Positions 5,888 to 12,208 of a DNA stretch of 13,500 nucleotides are shown here, piece by piece; the first letter of the stretch is position 1, and every line of letters begins with the position of its first letter. The notes beneath the pieces are model-generated. The model made no database searches. It saw only the letters and a program-made list of their open reading frames with translations, and was not told the DNA's origin. The stretch is from an uncultured Collinsella sp. Lineage in GTDB: Bacteria; Actinomycetota; Coriobacteriia; Coriobacteriales; Coriobacteriaceae. Both the position numbers and the translations under genes were made by a program. The stretch is taken from the NCBI GenBank assembly GCA_900543615.1, contig UQSC01000047.1:1-13500 (forward strand), read 5' to 3'.

Positions 5888-7011
5888 TAGTTAGATCGCG
5901 GACTCAAACTATGCTGCGCTTCGAAGTCCTTCATGTACGAGGCCAGTGCCTGCACATCTTCCATGGTTACGGCGTTGTAGACGCTGGCGCGCATGCCGCC
6001 CACCAGGCGATGGCCTTTGACGTTTTGAATCTGGTGCTCGGCCGCGCCTGCGACAAAGGCCGCGTCGAGTTCGGCGTCGCCGGTGCGGAAGGTGACGTTG
6101 GCGATGGAGCGGCTGTCGGCCTGCGTGGTGCCATGGAACAGCACACTGTGCTCGAGCAGGTCATAGAGCAGGTTGGCCTTGGCCCAGTTGCGCTCGGCCA
6201 TGGCGGCAAGTCCGCCGGTCTCCTCGACCCACCGGAACACCTTGCCGCACACGTAGATGCCAAAGGTGTTGGGCGTGTTGAGCATGGAGCCCTTGGCGGC
6301 CTGGGTCTTAAGGTCCATGTACTGCGGCGCCCGCGCAAAGGCGGGGCCGTCGGCGATGAGGTCGTCGCGCACGATAACCACGGTCACGCCCGCGGCGCCG
6401 GCGTTTTTCTGCGCGCCGGCGTAGATGAGCCCGTAGCGCTCAACATCGAGCGGCTGCGACAGAAAGCAGCTCGAGACATCTGCGACCAGCGGTACGTCGC
6501 CGCAAGCGGGCAGCTCGTGGTACATGGTGCCAAAGATGGTGTTGTTCTGGCAGATGTAAACGTAGTCGAGCCCGTCGCTCGCGGCCTCGGCGGCAATGCG
6601 CGCGTTGATGTCGGCCATGTCGGGGATGCGGTCGAAGTTGGTGTCCTCGGAGCTCGCGAGCAGCACGGCCTCGCCGTACTTGGCGGCTTCTTTGTATGCC
6701 TTGTTGGCAAAGTTGCCGGTCACGATGTAGCCGGCGCGGCCGCGGCGCATGAGGTTCATGGGGATGCCCGCAAACTGCAGCGTGGCGCCGCCCTGCAAAA
6801 ACAGGACACGGTAGTTGTCGGGGATGCTCAGCAGGCGACGCAGGGTTGCCTCGGCGTCGTCGATGATCTGCTGGTACATGCTAGATCGATGGCTCATCTC
6901 GAGCACGGACATGCCGCAACCGCGGTAGTCCATCATCTCGTCGGCGATCTCGGCGAGCACGCTTGTAGGCAGCGCGGCCGGGCCAGCTGAGAAGTTGTGC
7001 ACACGTGCCAT
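5887..7011 (-). CDS. serC: Phosphoserine aminotransferase
   Basis: SerC transfers the amino group of glutamate to 3-phosphohydroxypyruvate, giving phosphoserine; it is a PLP enzyme of the cytoplasm. The 374-residue protein shows the family markers in order: NFSAGPAALP at residues 6-15, SHRSSMYQQII (40-50), FLQGGATLQF (71-80) with the GGAT phosphate-binding turn, the cofactor aspartate D178 in VADVSS, and the Schiff-base lysine K202 in YAGAQKNAG. NTPNTFGIY and the C-terminal GHRLVGGMRASVYNA segment (arginine that binds the phosphate or carboxylate) are also present. Length fits the usual 360-375. An AAGGGGG site lies 9-10 bases before the ATG at 7009-7011. It is the first gene of the serC-serA unit, the order expected for the two sequential enzymes. 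Confidence 0.95.
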   Translation of the reverse strand: MARVHNFSAGPAALPTSVLAEIADEMMDYRGCGMSVLEMSHRSSMYQQIIDDAEATLRRLLSIPDNYRVLFLQGGATLQFAGIPMNLMRRGRAGYIVTGNFANKAYKEAAKYGEAVLLASSEDTNFDRIPDMADINARIAAEAASDGLDYVYICQNNTIFGTMYHELPACGDVPLVADVSSCFLSQPLDVERYGLIYAGAQKNAGAAGVTVVIVRDDLIADGPAFARAPQYMDLKTQAAKGSMLNTPNTFGIYVCGKVFRWVEETGGLAAMAERNWAKANLLYDLLEHSVLFHGTTQADSRSIANVTFRTGDAELDAAFVAGAAEHQIQNVKGHRLVGGMRASVYNAVTMEDVQALASYMKDFEAQHSLSPRSN

Positions 7012-7237
7012 CTTCTAGTTCCCCCTTGTAGTCCTTTGGACGTTCGGGTTACTTTAGCACAGTGGAGCGCCAGGCGCGACCGCATCACGGTAAAACTCGA
7101 GTGCGTCGCTATGATTTACAGGATGGTTACATGGGGGAGGGGTGCTTTACTCCTCAGGCAAATCCAAATCTGCGAGCGAAGACATGAGGTTCCTAGGCGC
7201 TTGATCTCTTCGTCCTAAAGTAGCTACCTCCTAGTCA
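7012..7237. other. Gap between antiporter 3' end and serC
   Basis: Both flanking genes are on the minus strand, so this 226-base stretch should hold the antiporter's transcript end and the serC promoter. I see no strong hairpin with a T-run and no promoter that I would defend. A short open stretch at 7147-7226 (minus) may be a gene remnant and is described separately. Confidence 0.4.
7147..7185 (-). other. Very short open frame or gene remnant
   Basis: On the minus strand an AGGA five bases before ATG (7183-7185) opens a 12-codon frame, MSSLADLDLPEE, ending in TAA. The same frame is open upstream for another 15 codons to a TAG, and AGGAGGT (in the complement of 7224-7235) lies at the start of that stretch with no start codon behind it. 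The peptide looks like the tail of a longer protein. It could be the decayed end of a gene, a leader peptide ahead of serC, or chance. Evidence is weak. Confidence 0.15.
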
Positions 7238-8839
7238 CTACGATGCTAGCGTGGCGATGACGGCTTCGTCGCCGGCGTATATTAGGGTGTTGCCGTCGGG
7301 GATGATCGTTTGGCCTTCGCGCTTGAGCATCACCACAATAAACGGATGTTTGCCTTGCGGCACATCGCACAGGCGCTGGCCGGCCAGGCGACCGTGGGGA
7401 GTCACGGTGACCTCGCGCAGCGTAACTTCGGTACGCTCTTCAAACGTCGGCGCGGCCATCACCAGCAGATCGCCTTCCTGGATCACGGTGTCGCCATTGG
7501 GCAGTACCGGGTGCGCCCCGTCGCGCAGCACCAGGACCACGAGCATATTTGTGGCGCTGCCAATGTCGGCGAGCGAGCGTCCGGCAAACGGATGTCCAGC
7601 GCACACCTTGAGCTTTACAAACGACATGCCGTCCTCGTCGCGGTAGTCGTTAAAGGTGCGGCGCACGTCGCCGGTCGCATCGATCATATCGAGCTTCTTC
7701 GCCACCGCCGGCAGCAGCGAGCCCTGCACCACAATGCTCGACACGGCAATCACAAACACCAGGTCAAACAGGTCGTGTCCGCCGGGAACGCCGGCCACCA
7801 CGGCAAAGAGGCTAAACACGACCGAAGCTGCTCCGCGCAGGCCCGACCAGCTTACGAGCGCGACCTGGCGGGGGTTCGTCTTAAAGGGCGCCAGGAGCAC
7901 GCCGACGGCGATGGGGCGGCTCACGTAGAGCATAAACGCCATGAGCGCCAGGCCCGGCAGCAGCATCTGTGGTAGGCGTGCGGGCGTGACGAGCAGGCCG
8001 AGCAAGAAGAAGATCGTCATCTCGGCCATCTCGGTGAGGGTGTCAAAGAAGTGCGCCATCTCGACCTTGCCGGTGATGTCGCTCGCACCCAGCACAATGC
8101 CGGCCAGGTATACAGCCAAAAAGCCGTTGCCGCCCAGGTAGCTCGGCAGCGCGTAGGCGACGATGGCCACGGCGAACAAAAAGATGGTCTGCGCGTCCTT
8201 GGCCGTTGCGTGCGCGCGTTCAATCAGGCGGCCCGCCGCCCAGCCGATGGCAAGGCCCAGGCCCACGCCCAGGATAATCTGCTTGGTCAGCAGTGCGGGA
8301 ATGTTGATGTCGCCGCCGGCCGCTAGTGTGGCGAGCACGGCGGTGAGCATGTAGGCGACGGGGTCGTTGGAGCCCGATTCGACCTCGAGCAGCGAGTCGG
8401 TGCCACCTCTCAGCGACAGGCTGTGCTCACGCAGTACGCTAAAGACGCTTGCCGCGTCGGTGGATGCCACGACCGATCCCAGCAGCAGGCCACCGATCCA
8501 GTCGAACCCCAGCGCGAAGTGGGCGAACACGCCGGTGATGCCGGCAGTGATGACGACGCCGAGCGTGCTCAGCAGCACCGCCGGCGCAGCGACGGGCTTG
8601 GCGCGGTCGATATTGGTGTTAAAGCCGCCGTAGAACATGATGAACAGCAGCGCCGTGCTGCAGACGGTTTCGGTGAGTGCGTAGTCGCTAAAGTCGATAT
8701 GCGTCGGGCCGTTGACGCCCAACAGCATGCCCAGCGCGATAAAGATGAGCAGGGTGGGGAAGGGGAGTTTTTTGCCGACGGGTTTGATGGTCAGGCACAA
8801 AATGATGACGAGGCCGATAAAGAGAAGGATCTGGTTCAT
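7238..8839 (-). CDS. CPA1-type K+(Na+)/H+ antiporter, NhaP2/CvrA-like
   Basis: The 533-residue membrane protein exchanges cytoplasmic K+ or Na+ for protons, serving pH and ion balance. Residues 1 to about 380 are almost continuous hydrophobic helices (about 12-13), beginning MNQILLFIGLVIILCLTIKP. CPA family residues are visible: VASTDAASVF (124-133) with T127-D128, and ESGSNDPVAY (155-164) with the transport aspartate preceded by Asn (ND, N158-D159), as in electroneutral antiporters. WSGLRGAASV (331-340) carries the conserved arginine. The cytoplasmic C-terminus holds two TrkA_C (RCK_C)-like domains in tandem, about 405-464 and 473-532, each ending in an eGDxxvm or aGDeavi strand. These bind ligands or nucleotides to gate transport. 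NhaP2/CvrA proteins carry a C-terminal TrkA_C region of this kind. The gene stands alone. AGGAG lies 12 bases before the ATG, a long spacing. Confidence 0.88.
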   Translation of the reverse strand: MNQILLFIGLVIILCLTIKPVGKKLPFPTLLIFIALGMLLGVNGPTHIDFSDYALTETVCSTALLFIMFYGGFNTNIDRAKPVAAPAVLLSTLGVVITAGITGVFAHFALGFDWIGGLLLGSVVASTDAASVFSVLREHSLSLRGGTDSLLEVESGSNDPVAYMLTAVLATLAAGGDINIPALLTKQIILGVGLGLAIGWAAGRLIERAHATAKDAQTIFLFAVAIVAYALPSYLGGNGFLAVYLAGIVLGASDITGKVEMAHFFDTLTEMAEMTIFFLLGLLVTPARLPQMLLPGLALMAFMLYVSRPIAVGVLLAPFKTNPRQVALVSWSGLRGAASVVFSLFAVVAGVPGGHDLFDLVFVIAVSSIVVQGSLLPAVAKKLDMIDATGDVRRTFNDYRDEDGMSFVKLKVCAGHPFAGRSLADIGSATNMLVVLVLRDGAHPVLPNGDTVIQEGDLLVMAAPTFEERTEVTLREVTVTPHGRLAGQRLCDVPQGKHPFIVVMLKREGQTIIPDGNTLIYAGDEAVIATLAS

Positions 8840-8988
8840 GGATAGTGTCCGCTCCTGGGTGGTTGGCGTGGCACGGTCAGTTGTCTGCGGTTATTTGTAC
8901 CCAAAGATGGTGGGTTTATGGGGTTGGATTGCGGGCGTGCGCGATATCGTCATAGATGGCTGCCGTCTTTGCCTCTGCTCGGAAACCC

Positions 8989-9017
8989 TTTCCAGCTTTA
9001 TTGCAACGGAGTACAAT
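8989..9017 (+). promoter_or_regulatory. Candidate promoter for the metallophosphatase gene
   Basis: TTTCCA (8989-8994) and TACAAT (9012-9017) are spaced by 17 bases and match the sigma-70 boxes at four and five of six positions. Transcription would start near 9024, giving a leader of about 70 bases that contains the hairpin at 9051-9073. Confidence 0.5.
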
Positions 9018-9050
9018 GGGTAACGTTTAAGTTCAACTTGAAGTTTTAGT

Positions 9051-9073
9051 TGCGGCACCGGGCTTCGGCCGCA
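9051..9073 (+). promoter_or_regulatory. Leader hairpin just before the ribosome site
   Basis: TGCGG (9051-9055) pairs with CCGCA (9069-9073), and inside it CCG (9058-9060) pairs with CGG (9066-9068), leaving a 2-base bulge and a 5-base loop. It ends 4 bases before AAGGAGAGG (9078-9086). It may tune translation or protect the 5' end of the message. No riboswitch class is recognised. Confidence 0.35.
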
Positions 9074-9092
9074 ATGCAAGGAGAGGCGTACC

Positions 9093-9932
9093 ATGGCGAT
9101 CTATGTGACATCTGATGCTCACGGGCACGTGCGTGCGCTTGACGAGGCCCTGTCTAAGATCTCTTTGACGTCCGACGACACGCTGTACGTGCTGGGCGAC
9201 ATGATCGATCGCGGGCCCGATCCGGTCGGCGTTATTAAGCTCGTGCGCTCGCTGCCCAACGCCCACGTGCTCAAGGGTAATCACGAGCAGATCATGCTCG
9301 ATGCCATCATTGGCCAGGATCCGCTCGATGCCGAGACCTGGGATATCAACGGTGGCTGGACGACGCGTGAGCAGCTCAACGACATGGAATTTGAGGCATA
9401 CGAGGAGCTCGTGCGATGGATGGCCGCGCTGCCGCTCTACGCGGTGGTCGAGACCGAGGAGCGCCCGTATCTGCTGGTACATGCTGGAATCGAGATGAAG
9501 GCGGCGCGCGCGTTTTTGCTTGAGCATGGTGTCGATTGTGCCGATGGCGTCGGAGCGGTGGGTGCCGATCGCGAGCTGCTGCAGCAGATGCTCGCGGTGC
9601 AGTCGTCCGATGACCTGCTGTGGATTCGCCATGGCTATTGGGATGCGCCGACCGGGCTGCTTTCTGCCGAGGGCAAGGGTCCGGTCGTGGTGAGCGGTCA
9701 CACGCCAACGGTGTCGCTCGGGCGTTATTGCGAGGTCGGTGGTCTTGCGGGGCTCGATGAGGAGTCGGGCCGCGGGCAGATTGTGCGCCTGGGCGGCGAG
9801 GATGCCGCCGGTGTGCCCGATCGCATCGACATCGACTGCGCTGCCGCCACCGGCTCCGAGTTCGGTCGCGTGGGCATCCTGCGCCTGGACGACGGGGCGG
9901 AGTTCTACGCGAACATCAACCCGGGCGAATAA
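9093..9932 (+). CDS. PPP-type metallophosphatase (serine/threonine or nucleotide phosphatase)
   Basis: The 279-residue cytoplasmic enzyme is a calcineurin-like metallophosphoesterase close to the bacterial PPP group (PrpA/PrpB/ApaH-like), which removes phosphate from proteins or nucleotides with a two-metal centre. All signature motifs appear in order: SDAHGH (residues 7-12, the D-x-H-G element), LGDMIDRGPD (34-43), KGNHEQ (61-66), LVHAG (128-132) and VVSGHTP (199-205). The metal ligands are D8, H10, D36, N63, H130 and H203. A WIRHGYW segment (177-183) matches the family's region before the GHT motif. The N-terminus is well set by AAGGAGAGG at 9078-9086 and ATG at 9093. The SDAHGH form of the first motif, rather than GDxHG, occurs in small bacterial members. 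It is a single gene with its own candidate promoter. Whether it acts on phosphoproteins, Ap4A or another substrate is open. Confidence 0.85.
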   Translation: MAIYVTSDAHGHVRALDEALSKISLTSDDTLYVLGDMIDRGPDPVGVIKLVRSLPNAHVLKGNHEQIMLDAIIGQDPLDAETWDINGGWTTREQLNDMEFEAYEELVRWMAALPLYAVVETEERPYLLVHAGIEMKAARAFLLEHGVDCADGVGAVGADRELLQQMLAVQSSDDLLWIRHGYWDAPTGLLSAEGKGPVVVSGHTPTVSLGRYCEVGGLAGLDEESGRGQIVRLGGEDAAGVPDRIDIDCAAATGSEFGRVGILRLDDGAEFYANINPGE

Positions 9933-9954
9933 TCGGTGCAAGGGGTAGCTAATT

Positions 9955-10043
9955 TGGGACGGGGCTTATTTGACTACTTTTGCCCTTCTGCCCGCTAATT
10001 GATTTCTCTGGGACGGGGATTAAATAATCATTTGGCTGCCCGC
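9955..10043. repeat. Two diverged copies of a GGGACGGGG direct repeat
   Basis: TGGGACGGGGCTTA (9955-9968) and TGGGACGGGGATTA (10009-10022) differ at one of 14 bases. Each is followed by AT-rich sequence and then CTGCCCGC (9988-9995 and 10036-10043), 33 and 27 bases from the repeat start. The arrangement indicates a repeat unit of about 35-40 bases present twice in tandem and partly decayed. Confidence 0.5.
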
Positions 10044-10046
10044 CGG

Positions 10047-10169
10047 CTAAGTGAGTAGACTTTTTTGGAAATGCCGAGCACCCAACATATTTGCCTCAAT
10101 AAAACCGCAGGTCACAGACTTGTGCTCTGTTGGTGTGGTCGGGGATTCGGTAAAAGTCTACTCACTTAG
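10047..10169. repeat. 123-bp nested inverted repeat (MITE-like or structured RNA)
   Basis: CTAAGTGAGTAGACTTTT (10047-10064) is repeated as its perfect 18-base complement at 10152-10169. Inside, CCGA-CAC-CCAACA (10074-10077, 10079-10081, 10082-10087) pairs with TGTTGG-GTG-TCGG (10128-10133, 10135-10137, 10139-10142) with small bulges, so the whole unit can fold into one long stem-loop. TTTT (10170-10173) follows the right arm on the plus strand. No target duplication and no transposase are seen. It could be a miniature mobile element, a two-way terminator for the convergent genes, or a non-coding RNA. Confidence 0.65.
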
Positions 10170-10248
10170 TTTTGCGTGATGAATATTGTCCGCAACGAGA
10201 CCCCAGCCGGGGTGATTCCATCGCAAATTCCGGTGACCGGGCAGCTAA

Positions 10249-11829
10249 TTAGGCGCCGTATGGGTTGCGGTCGCGTTCTATGCGTTGGCGGATGTGGGCG
10301 TACTCGATAATCAGTAGCACCAGGAGTAGGGCCATGATGGCTAGGTAGCTCACCACAGCGCCCATCAGACCCAGCAGCTTAATCAAGATCACCGGCAGCA
10401 CCACGCTTACGGCGAAGCAGATCAGGTAGATCTTGGTGACGTCTCCAGCGTGGCGTAGCACCGTGATGATGGCGTAGATAAAGTCGATGGCCGCGGTGAC
10501 GCCGCCGGCGACGACCATCAGCAACGCCAGCGTACGGTAGCGCTCAAAGCTGAGGCCGTACATAAAGCTCATGAGGGGAATACCGGGACCTGCCATAAAT
10601 GCGGCGCACACGCCGGTGATGGCCACGATCAGCGCCATAACGGCAACAATAATCAGGTCAAAGCGACGACGCTTGCGAGGATTAGCCCAAATGCTCGACA
10701 AGCGCAGGAGCTGCGGTTTATAGATAAATCCAATGCTCAACAGAATAGCCTGCGCCGGAAAGAACAGGGCATTAAAGTACAGCTGATATTTGTATGCCAG
10801 CGTGCCTTCCATCACAAACTTGGGCATGCTCTCAATTAGGTTGAACAGGAACAGTGCACCAAAGAGCGGGGCGCACTGGACAAACAGGTGGCCGACCTCG
10901 CGCAGGCTCACGCGGCGCGATTTTTCGGTCTCGAGCAGGGCGAGCGGCGCGGTGACCAGCACGAGCGAGGCGATCGCGGTGACACCCATGGCCATGGCCG
11001 CGATGGGCATGCTGCGCGTGAGGAACAGCGCCACGCTGAAGACCGCGATGACGCCGACGGAGCGTAGCGTTTGGCTCATTCCAGCCAAGTAGAGTTTGTC
11101 GGCCTGCTGCAGGCGGCCTTCGTACACGTCGGCGACGCCATCGATGACCTTATACAGGTAGACGCCCAGGCCGATCGTCGCCATCTGCGCATCATAGCCG
11201 CGGGCGCTGCTGTACATGAGGCCGCAGCCTAGGGCGAGCGCTCCACAAAGCCAGCGGTTGAGCTGGTAGGAGGCAAAGGACGTCTTTTCGTCGATGTCTG
11301 AGACCTGGAAATTGCGCACGCCGTAGTTGCACGCGATCATGATGAGCGTGCCGGTGACAAAGGCGATGGAGAATTTGCCTGCTTCTTCGGCGCCCACGAG
11401 CTGCGTAGACACGATGGTGAGCAACGGAAACGCCAGGCCCCATATGGCGGTGCCGAGGGTGTTCCAAAGATAGTCGCGGCTGGTGGCGTGCTCCTCGTAT
11501 TCCGCTTCCTGCATGGAGAAGCCGCCGCCGTAGACGGCGCCGAGCAGACGGTTCCACCAAGCGTTGACCATGCGGCGGACGGGGCCGGGCTCCCGACCGC
11601 GTTCGCGCCGGCGACGTGTGGCTTGGCTGCTATCGGGTCCGCCGGCGTTGCGCTGGCTCAGCTCCTGGATGCGCGCGAGCTCTTCGGCCGTGTGGGAGGC
11701 GGGGAACAGGCCGTTCTCGATGCGGCCGCCCTGGGCCTTCGCGGCGCCGTCTTTCGATGCAGCGGGGTTGGAGATGCCGTTACGGCGGGCGATGGCGCGG
11801 CGAATGCTATCGAGGGGCGTGATGCTCAA
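10249..11829 (-). CDS. Polysaccharide flippase-like membrane protein (MATE/MOP superfamily)
   Basis: The 526-residue protein resembles oligosaccharide/lipopolysaccharide flippases of the MOP exporter superfamily, which move lipid-linked sugars across the cytoplasmic membrane. From about residue 122 onward it is a run of about 12-14 hydrophobic helices (first one near WNTLGTAIWGLAFPLLTIV), with the family-like GVRNFQVSD and cytoplasmic basic loops such as NPRKRRRF. Unusually, the first 120 residues are hydrophilic and rich in Arg (TRRRRERGRE near 71-80), a cytoplasmic extension not typical of the family. I place the start at TTG (complement of 11827-11829) because GAAAGGA lies 7 bases before it. 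The frame stays open 36 codons further upstream but crosses the promoter-like TATACT and has no ribosome site. No glycosyltransferases are adjacent, so the transported substrate is unknown. Confidence 0.75.
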   Translation of the reverse strand: MSITPLDSIRRAIARRNGISNPAASKDGAAKAQGGRIENGLFPASHTAEELARIQELSQRNAGGPDSSQATRRRRERGREPGPVRRMVNAWWNRLLGAVYGGGFSMQEAEYEEHATSRDYLWNTLGTAIWGLAFPLLTIVSTQLVGAEEAGKFSIAFVTGTLIMIACNYGVRNFQVSDIDEKTSFASYQLNRWLCGALALGCGLMYSSARGYDAQMATIGLGVYLYKVIDGVADVYEGRLQQADKLYLAGMSQTLRSVGVIAVFSVALFLTRSMPIAAMAMGVTAIASLVLVTAPLALLETEKSRRVSLREVGHLFVQCAPLFGALFLFNLIESMPKFVMEGTLAYKYQLYFNALFFPAQAILLSIGFIYKPQLLRLSSIWANPRKRRRFDLIIVAVMALIVAITGVCAAFMAGPGIPLMSFMYGLSFERYRTLALLMVVAGGVTAAIDFIYAIITVLRHAGDVTKIYLICFAVSVVLPVILIKLLGLMGAVVSYLAIMALLLVLLIIEYAHIRQRIERDRNPYGA

Positions 11830-11836
11830 AGCGGGG

Positions 11837-11843
11837 TCCTTTC
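11837..11843 (-). promoter_or_regulatory. Ribosome binding site fixing a TTG start for the flippase
   Basis: On the minus strand GAAAGGA (complement of 11837-11843) is followed by 7 bases and then TTG AGC ATC ACG. There is no ATG in frame nearby, so the TTG is the best start. Confidence 0.7.
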
Positions 11844-11857
11844 TATTGCTGCGCTCT

Positions 11858-11877
11858 AGTATAGACACCGCGGTGTC
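11858..11877 (-). promoter_or_regulatory. Flippase -10 box with adjoining 14-bp palindrome
   Basis: On the minus strand TATACT (complement of 11858-11863) is a good -10 box about 29 bases upstream of the TTG start. Directly upstream of it lies the perfect palindrome GACACCGCGGTGTC (11864-11877), filling most of the -35 to -10 spacer, and no recognisable -35 box is present. A regulator bound in the spacer is a plausible inference. Confidence 0.45.
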
Positions 11878-11931
11878 CGCTCGTGTTTTTGAACAGGTTG
11901 TTCGATAATTTCGGCGGCGCCATTCGGTAGT

Positions 11932-11987
11932 CGGCACTTAGGGACGTTCCTTATGTGCAGGCACTTTGGGAACGTCCCTAAGTGCCG
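11932..11987. repeat. Perfect 19-bp inverted repeat (REP-like)
   Basis: CGGCACTTAGGGACGTTCC (11932-11950) and its exact complement at 11969-11987 enclose an 18-base loop that itself contains GTG-CAGG-CAC. No T-run follows on either strand. The perfect arms suggest a recent or actively maintained element. The GGCAC and GGGAC words recur in other gaps of this window. Confidence 0.7.
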
Positions 11988-11993
11988 GCATCT

Positions 11994-12033
11994 GGGGACA
12001 CTCCTTGGCTGTTGCCTGTTCAAGAGTGTCCCC
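11994..12033. repeat. Second GGGGACA-type stem-loop
   Basis: GGGGACACT-C-CTTG (11994-12007) pairs with CAAG-AGTGTCCCC (12021-12033), 13 base pairs with one bulged C and a 13-base loop. It follows the 19-bp inverted repeat after 6 bases, and its right arm overlaps the first of the tandem repeats at 12018-12069. Confidence 0.65.
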
Positions 12034-12069
12034 AACGACTAGTCGTTTAAGAACGTCCCCAATGACTAG
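12018..12069. repeat. Two tandem 25-base repeats containing GTCCCCAA
   Basis: The 25 bases from 12018 and the 25 bases from 12045 match at 21 positions, a period of 27. Both contain the form AAGAnnGTCCCCAAnGACTAG. Between them the perfect palindrome AACGACTAGTCGTT (12034-12047) is formed. This is the tail of the repeat cluster that starts at 11932. Confidence 0.65.
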
Positions 12070-12118
12070 GCCGCTTGCGTGCGATTTTTGACCGTTGGGC
12101 GGGCGCTTCGCCGTTGCC

Positions 12119-12134
12119 GCAAAAACGTTTTTGC
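12119..12134. promoter_or_regulatory. 16-bp palindrome upstream of pckA, LacI/CcpA-type operator candidate
   Basis: GCAAAAACGTTTTTGC is a perfect palindrome centred on CG, 74 bases before the pckA start. LacI/GalR-family regulators, including PurR and CcpA, bind CG-centred palindromes of this length. pckA is a gluconeogenic gene commonly under carbon-source control. The site is seen; the regulator is inferred. Confidence 0.45.
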
Positions 12135-12151
12135 ATATCGGGTACAACGGG

Positions 12152-12167
12152 CTTTACGTGAGTAAAG
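12152..12167 (+). promoter_or_regulatory. Small hairpin in the pckA leader
   Basis: CTTTAC (12152-12157) and GTAAAG (12162-12167) form a 6-bp stem with a GTGA tetraloop, about 40 bases before the start codon. It may be part of the leader transcript. I could not fix the pckA promoter. Confidence 0.3.
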
Positions 12168-12196
12168 TGCGCGCCGCGTCCACGTGTCGCGCTTTT

Positions 12197-12204
12197 AAAG
12201 GAGG
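12197..12204 (+). promoter_or_regulatory. Ribosome binding site fixing the pckA start
   Basis: AAAGGAGG ends 4 bases before the ATG at 12209. The frame is open upstream to 12095, but that part runs through the operator-like palindrome and has no ribosome site, so the ATG at 12209 is the real start. Confidence 0.85.
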
Positions 12205-12208
12205 CCCC

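Larger units (their letters stand above)
8840..9092. other. Divergent intergenic region, antiporter / metallophosphatase
   Basis: The 253-base gap separates divergent genes. It contains a candidate promoter for the phosphatase (8989-9017) and a leader hairpin (9051-9073). A weak ACCCA/TGGGT stem (8899-8915) lies in the antiporter leader. I cannot assign the antiporter promoter with confidence. Confidence 0.5.
9933..10248. other. Convergent intergenic region rich in repeats
   Basis: This 316-base gap lies between the ends of the phosphatase (+) and flippase (-) genes, so no promoter is required here. I see no gene in it. It holds two diverged copies of a GGGACGGGG direct repeat (9955-10043), a 123-bp nested inverted repeat (10047-10169), and two small palindromes, ACCCC/GGGGT near 10200-10213 and CCGGTGACCGG (10230-10240). 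It is noticeably more AT-rich than the coding DNA on both sides. Confidence 0.7.
11830..12208. other. Divergent intergenic region, flippase / pckA
   Basis: This 379-base gap separates the divergent flippase and pckA genes and is dense with symmetrical sequences. From left to right: TATACT and a 14-bp palindrome in front of the flippase (11858-11877), GAACAggtTGTTC (11891-11903), a cluster of GGGAC-type palindromes and tandem repeats (11932-12069), a 16-bp palindrome (12119-12134), a 6-bp hairpin (12152-12167) and the pckA ribosome site. I see no gene in it. Confidence 0.7.

Noticed and set aside
4624..6990. A 788-codon open frame on the plus strand opposite serA and serC
   Set aside because: It is antisense to two certain genes, runs through their gap and the serA 3' end, and has the Val/Gly/Ala/His-rich composition expected of a shadow frame in GC-rich DNA.
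9051..9073. The leader hairpin as a riboswitch
   Set aside because: It is too small and lacks any conserved aptamer sequence that I recognise.
9033..9941. A 302-codon minus-strand frame opposite the metallophosphatase
   Set aside because: The plus strand has every PPP motif in order; the minus frame has no recognisable family features.
12018..12069. Tandem repeats as a possible CRISPR fragment
   Set aside because: Only two units with a 2-base gap between them, so no spacers; no cas genes in the window.
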